Source of the DNA: Bifidobacterium breve
GTDB taxonomy: Bacteria; Actinomycetota; Thermoleophilia; Solirubrobacterales; Solirubrobacteraceae
Reading direction: 5' to 3'
Length of the DNA: 64,000 bases
Assembly: GCA_945878865.1 (NCBI GenBank)
Contig: CAMCUD010000020.1
Span: forward strand, 1-64,000
Shown: positions 1 through 9,565 of the stretch, piece after piece
Numbering within the stretch: position 1 is the first letter of the stretch
Layout of the letters: every line of letters starts with the position of its first letter
The notes under the pieces: model-generated
Told to the model about the DNA's origin: nothing
The model's input: the letters and a program-made list of their open reading frames with translations, nothing else
Databases searched by the model: none
Made by a program: the position numbers and the translations under genes

Positions 1-682
1 GGCCCCGCCCCCCGGCGCCGCGCTCGTGCGAGCGCATACGACGCCATGTCGCAATCTCGGCGTGGTGGCCGGAGAGCAGCACGTCGGGCACCTTCCAGCC
101 GCGGTACTCCGCCGGGCGGGTGTAGTGCGGGTACTCGGGCTGGCCCTCCAGCGCGGCGGAGAAGCTCTCTTCCACCGCCGAGTCGTGGTGGCCCAGCGAA
201 CCCGGCAGCTTGCGCAGCACCGCATCGGCGACGACCATCGCCGCGAGCTCGCCGCCTGAGAGGACATAGCGACCGACCGAGAGCGTGTCCGAGCAGAAGT
301 GCTGGACGATCCGCTCGTCAAAGCCCTCGTACCGGCCGCACAGCAGCGTGATCTCCTCCTCCTCGGCCAGCTCGTCGACGAAGTGATCGTCGAGCATGCG
401 CCCGCCAGGGATGAGGGCAATGACGCGCCGGCGCTGCTTGAGCTCCACCGGATCCACGCCGTAGTAGGCCTCGAGCGCCGCGCCCATCACGTCGACACGG
501 AGCACCATCCCGGCCCCGCCGCCGAAGGGCGTGTCGTCGACCTGCCCGCCGGAGAGCGGCGTGTGCGGCCGCGGGTCGAGCATGCGCATCTCGTGGCCGC
601 GCTCGAACGCGTTGCGCACATGACGCTGCTGGGTGAACCAGCCGAACCAGTCGGGGAAGAGCGTGACGACGTCGAGCTTCAC
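1..682 (-). CDS. trmD: tRNA (guanine-N1)-methyltransferase TrmD, 3' end runs off the window
   Basis: Manual translation from GTG at 682: VKLDVVTLFPDWF...LCGRYEGFDERI...VGRYVLSGGELAAM; GTGA overlap with the rimM stop. Confidence 0.95.
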   Translation of the reverse strand, partial: MKLDVVTLFPDWFGWFTQQRHVRNAFERGHEMRMLDPRPHTPLSGGQVDDTPFGGGAGMVLRVDVMGAALEAYYGVDPVELKQRRRVIALIPGGRMLDDHFVDELAEEEEITLLCGRYEGFDERIVQHFCSDTLSVGRYVLSGGELAAMVVADAVLRKLPGSLGHHDSAVEESFSAALEGQPEYPHYTRPAEYRGWKVPDVLLSGHHAEIATWRRMRSHERGAGGRG

Positions 683-1170
683 GGCGCGAGGTCCCCCAGG
701 AACGCGGCGTCGATGTCGATGCGCCCCGCGTCGACATCCACCTCGCGGATCGCGTCATGGACGAGCGGAACGAGCACATCCAGACCCGCGACCTCCAGGG
801 CCTCGCACGACGGCAACGCGATGAGGCGCGTCACCCGGCCGAGCTCGCGCGGGCCGTCCGTCACGAGGCAGCCCTCAAGGTCTTCGGCCCAGTACTCGTC
901 GTCCTCGAGATCGGGCGCGGCGTCACGCGCGACGAACAGATCCGTGCCGCGCAGCGCCTCGATGGCGGCGCGGCCCTCCACACCGTCGAGGCGCAGGATC
1001 GGGCGGTCGTCGGTGCCCGCGGCCCGGGAGATCTCGAACGCCGTCCCGTCGAGGTGCACCGTCACGCCCGCCCGGAGCAGCCCAGCACGCGGGCGTGTCA
1101 CGTGGAACGAGCCGTCGAGGCCGTGCGGTCGCCCCACACGGCCGGCGAGCAAGAGCGCCCGCGCGTCCAC
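679..1170 (-). CDS. rimM: 16S rRNA processing protein RimM
   Basis: Protein VDARALLLAGRVGRPHGLDGSFHV... ending DIDAAFLGDLAP; trmD-rimM-rpsP synteny. Confidence 0.9.
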   Translation of the reverse strand: MDARALLLAGRVGRPHGLDGSFHVTRPRAGLLRAGVTVHLDGTAFEISRAAGTDDRPILRLDGVEGRAAIEALRGTDLFVARDAAPDLEDDEYWAEDLEGCLVTDGPRELGRVTRLIALPSCEALEVAGLDVLVPLVHDAIREVDVDAGRIDIDAAFLGDLAP

Positions 1171-1177
1171 CGGCACC

Positions 1178-1432
1178 TCAGTCGACGATGTCAACGAGGA
1201 CGCGGCGGCCGTCACGCACGGCGGCCGCCTTGACGACGGTGCGAAGCGCGTTCGCGGTACGCCCGCCACGGCCGATGATCTTGCCGTAGTCGGCGTCACC
1301 CACGGAGAGCTCGAGGACGACGGTGCCGTCATCCTCCTCGAACGAGTCGACGACGACCTTCGACGGGTCGTCGACGAGCATTGACGTGACGTCCCGGAGC
1401 AGCTCGCGGGAGCCGGCGCCGGCGTCGGTCAT
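1178..1432 (-). CDS. khpA: KH-domain RNA-binding protein (KhpA-like)
   Basis: 84 aa with [15 protein letters not shown] (GxxG KH motif), between rpsP and rimM. Confidence 0.9.
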   Translation of the reverse strand: MTDAGAGSRELLRDVTSMLVDDPSKVVVDSFEEDDGTVVLELSVGDADYGKIIGRGGRTANALRTVVKAAAVRDGRRVLVDIVD

Positions 1433-1689
1433 GCCTCGGCGGTGGCCGCCTGCTTGGCCTGGACCTTGAGCAGGTGCTGGACCTGCTTGGTGGGCTGCGC
1501 GCCGCGATCAAGCCAGTACTGCGCGCGCTCCTCGTCGATCTTGATGGTCGACGGGTTCGTCTGGGCGTTGTACTGACCGATCGTCTCGATCACGCGACCG
1601 TCGCGCGGGGAGCGCTGGTCGGCGACGACGACCCGCCAGATGGGGTTCTTGCGTCCACCGACGCGTGTGAGCCTGAGTCGGACTGCCAT
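1429..1689 (-). CDS. rpsP: 30S ribosomal protein bS16
   Basis: [32 protein letters not shown]. Confidence 0.95.
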   Translation of the reverse strand: MAVRLRLTRVGGRKNPIWRVVVADQRSPRDGRVIETIGQYNAQTNPSTIKIDEERAQYWLDRGAQPTKQVQHLLKVQAKQAATAEA

Positions 1690-1763
1690 AGGGTCGAAGA
1701 GAGTAGCAGCGGAAACCGAGGTTTCGGCCTCTGGACCTCGCAAGCTCGGTCCTTCGGACGACG

Positions 1764-3098
<1,335 letters not shown>

Positions 3099-3118
3099 GA
3101 CCCAAAGAGTAGGGGTAG

Positions 3119-3151
3119 CCGTACGCCGCGCGTCCCACGCGCCGCATACGG
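3119..3151. promoter_or_regulatory. Near-perfect 15-bp-arm inverted repeat (3-bp spacer) between ffh and a histidine kinase
   Basis: CCGTACGCCGCGCGT-CCC-ACGCGCCGCATACGG; 13 of 15 arm positions complementary. Confidence 0.6.
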
Positions 3152-3158
3152 TGATCTC

Positions 3159-4397
3159 ATGCGGGTCTTCCGCCGAGCGCTCTACCTCCTCTTGACGCTG
3201 CCGCTGGGCATCGTCTGGTTCACGCTGATCAGCACCCTGGTGTCGACAGGCATCGGCCTGGCGATCACGCTGATCGGCATCCCGATCCTCATCGGGACCG
3301 TCTACGCCCTGCGCTGGATGGCGCAGACCGAACGGGTGCTCGTGCGGGCGATGCTCGACGTCGACGTCGACGCGCACTACCGCACCACCGACCGCAGCGA
3401 CTGGTGGCCGCGGTTTCAGGCCCGCCTGGCCGACCCGCAGACGTGGAAGGACCTCGTCTACCTCGTCCTGCAGCTCCCGCTGGGGATCGTCTGGTTCACG
3501 CTGACGACCGTCCTCATCTCCGTGCCGGTCGCGCTGCTCGGCGCGCCGCTGTACTTCTACGCGGTGCCCGACGGCATCGACGTCGGGATCTGGAACATCG
3601 ACACGCTCGGCGGCGCGCTCGCGCTCACCCTGCTCGGCATCCCGATCGCGTGGCTCGCCCTGCGAGGCATCGACGGCCTCGCCTGGGTGCACGGCCAGTG
3701 GACGACGTTCCTGCTCGGGTCCTCCCCGCCGGACCCGGTCCTCCAGGCCCAGGTCGTCGACGCGCGGTCGGCGCAGGCGCGGATCATCGAGGCGGCGGAC
3801 GCCGAGCGGCGGAAGATCGAACGCGACCTGCACGACGGCGCCCAGCAGCGCCTGGTCTCGCTGAGCCTGAAGCTCGGCATGGCGCAGAACCGGCTCCCTG
3901 ACGACGACGCGACGACCGCACAGCTCATCGCCGAGGCGCACGAGGAATCCCGGCTGGCGCTCAGCGAGCTGCGCGACCTCGCGCGCGGGATCCACCCGGC
4001 GATCCTCACCGACCGCGGTCTCGGCGCGGCCCTCGAAGATCTCGCGGGCCGCGCGACGACGCCCGTGACCATCGCCGCCGTGCCGCCGTCGCGTCTCCCT
4101 GCGCCCGTCGAATCCGGCGCGTACTTCACCGTGGCCGAGTGTCTGGCCAACGTCGACAAGTACGCCGAGGCGCAGCACGCCACGGTCACCGTCACCCGGG
4201 GCCCTGGTGCGATCACCGTCGAGGTCGCCGACGACGGCCGCGGCGGCGCGGACCCGAACGGGGGCTCCGGGCTGCGCGGACTGGCCGACCGGCTCGGCGC
4301 CCTCGGTGGCGCCTTGGAGGTCGCCAGCCCACCGGGAAACGGTACGAAGGTGCGCGCGTCGATCCCACTGGCGACAGAGGACCGGCCGGACGCATAG
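3159..4397 (+). CDS. NarL-type sensor histidine kinase with duplicated membrane sensor segments
   Basis: Two LPLGIVWFTL repeats, ERRKIERDLHDGAQQRL (HisKA_3), VADDGRGGADPNGGSGLRGL (HATPase). Confidence 0.88.
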   Translation: MRVFRRALYLLLTLPLGIVWFTLISTLVSTGIGLAITLIGIPILIGTVYALRWMAQTERVLVRAMLDVDVDAHYRTTDRSDWWPRFQARLADPQTWKDLVYLVLQLPLGIVWFTLTTVLISVPVALLGAPLYFYAVPDGIDVGIWNIDTLGGALALTLLGIPIAWLALRGIDGLAWVHGQWTTFLLGSSPPDPVLQAQVVDARSAQARIIEAADAERRKIERDLHDGAQQRLVSLSLKLGMAQNRLPDDDATTAQLIAEAHEESRLALSELRDLARGIHPAILTDRGLGAALEDLAGRATTPVTIAAVPPSRLPAPVESGAYFTVAECLANVDKYAEAQHATVTVTRGPGAITVEVADDGRGGADPNGGSGLRGLADRLGALGGALEVASPPGNGTKVRASIPLATEDRPDA

Positions 4398-4409
4398 ATT
4401 TCCTGGCGC

Positions 4410-5531
4410 GTGGCAGTCCTGTCCCTTGCCCAGCGTCAGATCATCGTGGATGCGGTCGCCCCTCGGTTCGACGAGGTCGTGACCCGCTGCGCCGAGCGCG
4501 CGATCGCCGAGATCCCCGCCTACGCGGACGTCCCCATGGAGGACGTGCGCGAGAACATCGTCGGCGACCTGGGTCGCGCGATGGCGGCGCTTGTCGAGGG
4601 GCGCGACCTCACCGACGCCGAGCTGGTCGTCATGGGCAGGATCGGCGAGAGCCGCGCCGAGCAGGGCATCCCGCTCGAGTCGATGCTGCGCGTCTACCGG
4701 ATCACCATCGACGAGATCTTCTCCGTGCTGTTCGAGGTCGGCGAAGGCGGGCTGACCGATCACCAGCAGGTGATGGCGCTCACCCGTGACGTGTGGCGCT
4801 ACGCCGACCAGCTGCTCGACGTCGCGGTCGCGGGCTACCGGCGGCGCGAGCTCGAGCAGACCGTCGCCGACAGCCAGCAGCGTGCGGCTCTGATCCACCG
4901 GCTCCTGCTCTCGACCGGGGGCGCGGCGAACATCGGCGCGCTCGGTGCGCAGCTCGACCCCCGGGCCGCCTATATCGCCATCCGCGCGCGCAGCCTGCGC
5001 GGCGACGAGCGTGGGCTGCTGCTCGACCTGCAGATGCCCGGCGTGCTCGAGGGTGGCGCGATCGTGCCGTACGAGGGCGACGTCGTCGGCTTTGCCACGG
5101 CGCGGCCGACGCTCGCGCCCGGCGCGGAGGTGATCGTCGCGGTCGGCCCGCCTGGGCCGCTGTCCACCCTGCCCCGCTCGTTCGCGATCGCCACGCGCGT
5201 CGTCGAAGCGGCCGCCGCGTACGGGCGGACGGGCGTGCTGACCCTCGAAGCGGTCGGCGCCGAGGCGATCGCCCGCTCCGAGGACGTGCTCGGGGACGCG
5301 CTCGCCGAGCGGTTCGTCACGTCGATCGACGCCGAGCTGCTGAGCACCGTCGAGGCGTTCCTGCAGCGCGAGCTCAGCGTCGAACGCACCGCGCACGCGC
5401 TCGACGTGCACCCGAACACGGTGCGCAATCGCCTGCGGCGGTACGAGGCGCTGACGGATTCGTCGCTGCGCTGCGTCGATGACCTCGTCTCGATCCGCCT
5501 GGCGCTCCTGCGGGCCGCGCTCGGCGGCTGA
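4410..5531 (+). CDS. PucR/CdaR-type helix-turn-helix transcriptional regulator
   Basis: GTG start; C-terminal VERTAHALDVHPNTVRNRLRRYEAL...LRLALL-type HTH_30 motif; N-terminal EQGIPLESMLRVYR sensory-like segment. Confidence 0.85.
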   Translation: MAVLSLAQRQIIVDAVAPRFDEVVTRCAERAIAEIPAYADVPMEDVRENIVGDLGRAMAALVEGRDLTDAELVVMGRIGESRAEQGIPLESMLRVYRITIDEIFSVLFEVGEGGLTDHQQVMALTRDVWRYADQLLDVAVAGYRRRELEQTVADSQQRAALIHRLLLSTGGAANIGALGAQLDPRAAYIAIRARSLRGDERGLLLDLQMPGVLEGGAIVPYEGDVVGFATARPTLAPGAEVIVAVGPPGPLSTLPRSFAIATRVVEAAAAYGRTGVLTLEAVGAEAIARSEDVLGDALAERFVTSIDAELLSTVEAFLQRELSVERTAHALDVHPNTVRNRLRRYEALTDSSLRCVDDLVSIRLALLRAALGG

Positions 5532-5534
5532 TCG

Positions 5535-6755
5535 TCAGCGCAGCCGCGCCGCCGACCACGCGACGACCGGCGGGCCGGCGAACGCGTCGTCGGTCATGTT
5601 GGGATGCGTGCCCAGCGCATACTCGCGGTAGACGAGGTCCGCACCGCGAGCACGCTGCGCGCGGGCGACCTGCCGGGTCAGGGTGATCGGCGCGACCCCG
5701 TCGAGCACGCCGACATCGAGGCGTATCGGGATCCGGCCGACATCCGCCCGGCGCACGTCGTTGGCATCAAGCACGGGATAGAGGAGGTCGCGCAGCTCCC
5801 GCCACCGCGGGCCGGGAATCGCCGCGGGCACCAGGCCCGCCCAGCTGTCGCGCTTGGAGAGCTCAGCCAGGCAGCGCGTCTCGATGTCCGCGAGCAGACC
5901 CGTCGCCCGCGGCCCGAGCCCGCCCTCGCGCAACAGCGCATCGATGTGCGGATCGGTCGTGCCCGCCCCGGCGAGGATGAGCGATCCGAGCGCCGCCAAC
6001 CCGCCGACGACGTCATTGGCAACGGGGATCCGCCGCGCGACGTCCATGATCTCGCGCGCGGCCACCGGCGGGGTGACCGCCGCGGCGCCGCGCAGGTCGA
6101 GCTCGGGCGCCATCGCCGGGCCGTACTGCGCGGTGAAGAGCGACGCAACGCCGCCCTCCGAATGCCCGGACGCGACATAGCGCGCCGAGAGCCGGGGATC
6201 GAGGTCTCGCCCTGCGCGCACCATGTCGACCGTCGCCCGCGCGAGCGAGCGCCCGATGAGATACGGGTGCGGGCCGGGGGTCCCGATCCCCTCGTAGTCG
6301 CTGCGCACGACGGCGATCCCCGCGCGCAGGTAGCGCCGCACGATGTGGTTCGAGCGGATCATCCGCTCCAGCTCGGGGTTGCCCGGGGCCGCCCGGCTGG
6401 GCGCGCAGGTGTCCGCGGCGCCGGTCGTCACGTGGCTCCACGCCGCGACCGGCCACCCGCCCGCCGGCGGGGCGCCGCGCGGGATCACCACCGACCCGGA
6501 GACCGCGATCGGCGTGCCGTCCTGTGCCCGCGAGCGATACAGGACGACGGTGGTCCGCGCGGCGCCCGACACGTCCGCCAGGCCGGTCGCCGGGCGCTTC
6601 CAGATCACCGTGCCCTCTGGACCGGGCACGAGATCTGCGGGTGGCCGGTAGAACGCGTCGCCCTCCGGCCCGTCCGGGATCGTCGCGGCGGACGCGGCGG
6701 ACGGTGCGAGCGCGCAGACCAGCGCGCCCGTCAGGGCCAGGGTGCGACGCAGCAT
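5535..6755 (-). CDS. Secreted lipase-like alpha/beta hydrolase (secretory lipase family)
   Basis: Signal peptide MLRRTLALTGALVCALAPSAASA; YEGIGTPGPHPYL; GHSEGG nucleophile elbow; paralog at 8357..9565. Confidence 0.85.
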   Translation of the reverse strand: MLRRTLALTGALVCALAPSAASAATIPDGPEGDAFYRPPADLVPGPEGTVIWKRPATGLADVSGAARTTVVLYRSRAQDGTPIAVSGSVVIPRGAPPAGGWPVAAWSHVTTGAADTCAPSRAAPGNPELERMIRSNHIVRRYLRAGIAVVRSDYEGIGTPGPHPYLIGRSLARATVDMVRAGRDLDPRLSARYVASGHSEGGVASLFTAQYGPAMAPELDLRGAAAVTPPVAAREIMDVARRIPVANDVVGGLAALGSLILAGAGTTDPHIDALLREGGLGPRATGLLADIETRCLAELSKRDSWAGLVPAAIPGPRWRELRDLLYPVLDANDVRRADVGRIPIRLDVGVLDGVAPITLTRQVARAQRARGADLVYREYALGTHPNMTDDAFAGPPVVAWSAARLR

Positions 6756-6765
6756 GTCGGCCTCC

Positions 6766-8256
6766 TCAGCGCCCGCGACGCATCTGCAGCGGCGTCATGT
6801 CGTCCATGCCGTCGACGACCTCGGTGAACGCCTTCGCGACCGGGCGCAGCTCCTTGACCGCGACCTTGTCCAGCGTGTCAGCCATGTCGTACAGGTAGAT
6901 CGGCCCGCTGATGAAGCTGACGACCGGGATCCCGTTCTCCGGCTTGGCCGTCAGGAACGACGCGTCCGTGGGCATGCCGAGGTTGTCGACCGGCAGCACG
7001 GCGGTGCGCTCTAGGCGGTTGTCGACGATCGCGCGCTCGATGAGCCGCTTCAGGCGGAAGCTGCCGATGCGGAAGACGCCGCGCGGTTCGGGCAGCGTGC
7101 TCATCGTGAGCTTGCCCTGGCGCGTGACGGCCTGCAGGCCGACGTGCTCGAGCGTGACGTTGCTGACGATCTTCAACGGAGCGGTGCCGCTGCGCAGCCA
7201 CTTCTGACGGAAGGCGTCGTGCGCCTGGTAGCCCGTGAAGTGCGAGTCGAACGTCGTGAACATCAGCGTCTTCTTGCGCTCGGACAGCGGGAGCGAGGAG
7301 AACGCCTTCGCCAGCGCGATGACCTCGGCGGTGCCGGTCCCGTCCTCGACGGCGCCCGGCGACAGCGAGTCGTGATGCGACTGGATCATGATCGTGTCGG
7401 TGCTCTGTCCGGGCAGGATCCCGACCACCGTGTTCGTCTGGGCCTCCTGGCGCTCACCCTCCAGGGTGATCGTGGCGCTGCCCTTGCCGCCGGCCGCCTG
7501 GTTGAGGGCGCGGATCCGCGCGCCGTCCGTGCGGGTGACCCACACGCCGGGCATGTTCGCCCGCGCACGCCGGTAGTACTCGTTGAGGTACTTGTTGGAG
7601 TCGAAGTAGTCGCTGAGCACGCCGATGAAGCCGACGGCGCCGCCGTCACGCAGCTGCTTGACCGTCTCGTTGTAGTTCGTGATGTACGGGTTGGCCTGCT
7701 TGAGCGCGACGGGGTCGCGCAGCAGCGTCAGCCGCGGGTCGTAGAGGTAGTCCGCCGCCGCGGCCAGGCCGGCGAGCGGCACCTGGAAGCGCAGGTTGAA
7801 CAGCGCGATCTTGCCGCGGATGTTGCGGCGCGCGACGCTGAGCGCGGCGCCGTCGCCGACATCCACGATCTCAGCGGTCCGTCCGCCCGGGCCCGTGGAG
7901 AAGCGACCCGTCCACGCCGGCTCGGCCGTGAACGAGTGCCAGGACGGGAAGGCGTCGATCGTCTCACCCTGGACCTGGAGACCCCAGCGCTCCGGCGCCC
8001 ACGAGTAGGACGTGGCGTGCTCCTGATGCGTCTCGATGCCGTACTCCTCCAGCCGGCGCTGGACGTAGTCGGCGGCGGCCTTGCCCTCGGGCGTCCCCGT
8101 CCGGCGGGGCCCGATGTCGACGAGGTCCTTCACCGTGCCGAAGATCTCCTCGGTCGAGGGAACCTCAGGTGGCGCGGCGGACACCGGCGCAGCGGAGAAC
8201 AGGGCCACGCCGAACGTCGACGCGAGCAGACAGAGACCAACAGACACACGAGACAT
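6766..8256 (-). CDS. Secreted M28-family-like metallopeptidase, divergent active site
   Basis: Signal peptide MSRVSVGLCLLASTFGVALFSAAPVSA; M28-like layout QSHHDSLSPGAVEDGTGTAEVIALAKAF. Confidence 0.75.
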   Translation of the reverse strand: MSRVSVGLCLLASTFGVALFSAAPVSAAPPEVPSTEEIFGTVKDLVDIGPRRTGTPEGKAAADYVQRRLEEYGIETHQEHATSYSWAPERWGLQVQGETIDAFPSWHSFTAEPAWTGRFSTGPGGRTAEIVDVGDGAALSVARRNIRGKIALFNLRFQVPLAGLAAAADYLYDPRLTLLRDPVALKQANPYITNYNETVKQLRDGGAVGFIGVLSDYFDSNKYLNEYYRRARANMPGVWVTRTDGARIRALNQAAGGKGSATITLEGERQEAQTNTVVGILPGQSTDTIMIQSHHDSLSPGAVEDGTGTAEVIALAKAFSSLPLSERKKTLMFTTFDSHFTGYQAHDAFRQKWLRSGTAPLKIVSNVTLEHVGLQAVTRQGKLTMSTLPEPRGVFRIGSFRLKRLIERAIVDNRLERTAVLPVDNLGMPTDASFLTAKPENGIPVVSFISGPIYLYDMADTLDKVAVKELRPVAKAFTEVVDGMDDMTPLQMRRGR

Positions 8257-8284
8257 AGGCCGACACACTAGATCTGGGCGCGTT

Positions 8285-8328
8285 GTGCAAGCACCCACGT
8301 TCCGGGCCCCGCGGTTGTGGGTCTGCAC
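8285..8328. promoter_or_regulatory. Imperfect inverted repeat in the divergent M28/lipase intergenic region
   Basis: GTGCA-AGC-ACCCAC ... GTGGGT-C-TGCAC. Confidence 0.4.
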
Positions 8329-8356
8329 ATCTGGCGTCGTCCTACGGTCCGACGCC

Positions 8357-9565
8357 ATGTCCCGCCTGCTCGCCCTCGTCCTCGCGGCGCTCGTCACCGC
8401 CCCGGCGTCCGCCTCGGCCGCACCGCCCGTCGGCCCCGACGGCGACGCGTTCTACCACCCGCCCGCCGCCGCCGTTCCAGGACCGGAGGGGTCGATCATC
8501 TGGGCGCGTCCGGCGACGGGGCTGTCAGTCGTGCCCGGGGCGGCGCGCACGACGCTCGTCCTCTACCGCTCACGCGGGGTGACGGGCGCGCCTGTCGCGG
8601 TGTCGGGCACCGTCGTGCTGCCCAGCGGGACCGCGCCCGCCGGCGGCTGGCCCGTCGCGGCGTGGAGCCATGTGACGACCGGCTCGGGCGACGACTGCGC
8701 GCCCAGCCGTGTCACCGCCGACAACCCCGAGCGCCGCAGGCTGCTCGGGGATGCGCAGATCACCAAGCGCCTCATCGCTCAGGGCGTCGCGGTCGTGCGC
8801 AGCGACTACGAGGGCATCGGCACACCCGGACCCCACCCGTATCTCATCGGCGTGTCGCTCGCACGATCGACGGTGAACATGGTCCGAGCCGGCCGAGCGC
8901 TCGAGGACCTCTCGCCCCGGTGGGCGGCCGTCGGGCACTCCGAGGGCGGCGAGGCGTCGATCTTCTCCGCGCAGGAAGGACCGCGCGTCGCGCCGGAACT
9001 CGACCTGCGCGGCGTGGCGGCGCTGACCCCGCCGGTCACGACGAAGGAGTCGCTGCAGCTCGGGCGCCACATCGCGTTCAACGTCAAGGGCGTCGGTGGG
9101 CTGACCGCATTGGGCGCCCTGGTGCTCGGCGGCGTCGCGGCCGCTCATCCCGACATCGCCGCGCTGTACCGCGACGGCGGGCTGAGCCCGCGCGCCAACG
9201 CGCTCATGGGCGATCTCGACACGCGCTGCCTGGAGACCCTCGGCGAACGCGACTCGTGGGGCTCGATCGCCCCCGCGGCCGTCGCCGGCCCGCGGCTGCG
9301 TGAGATGGAGCGGCTCGTCTATCCGATCCTCGACGCGAACAACCCGGCAAACGCGGACACCGGTGACGTGCCCGTCCGCATCGATGCGGGTGACCTCGAC
9401 CTCATCACCCCCGCCGCGACGATCACGGCGGCCGTGCGCCGCATGCGCGCCCGCGGGCTCAACATCACCTACCGCCGCCATCCCTTCTCCAGCCATCCCT
9501 CGATCGTCACCGACCCCGCGCCCGTCCGCGCGGTCACCGACTGGGTGGTCGCGCGGCTGCGGTGA
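8357..9565 (+). CDS. Secreted lipase-like alpha/beta hydrolase, paralog of 5535..6755
   Basis: MSRLLALVLAALVTAPASASA signal peptide; VVRSDYEGIGTPGPHPYLIG; GHSEGG. Confidence 0.85.
   Translation: MSRLLALVLAALVTAPASASAAPPVGPDGDAFYHPPAAAVPGPEGSIIWARPATGLSVVPGAARTTLVLYRSRGVTGAPVAVSGTVVLPSGTAPAGGWPVAAWSHVTTGSGDDCAPSRVTADNPERRRLLGDAQITKRLIAQGVAVVRSDYEGIGTPGPHPYLIGVSLARSTVNMVRAGRALEDLSPRWAAVGHSEGGEASIFSAQEGPRVAPELDLRGVAALTPPVTTKESLQLGRHIAFNVKGVGGLTALGALVLGGVAAAHPDIAALYRDGGLSPRANALMGDLDTRCLETLGERDSWGSIAPAAVAGPRLREMERLVYPILDANNPANADTGDVPVRIDAGDLDLITPAATITAAVRRMRARGLNITYRRHPFSSHPSIVTDPAPVRAVTDWVVARLR

Noticed and set aside
1700-1763. Short hairpins between rpsP and ffh
   Set aside because: Arms of 4-6 bp only, expected by chance in GC-rich sequence.
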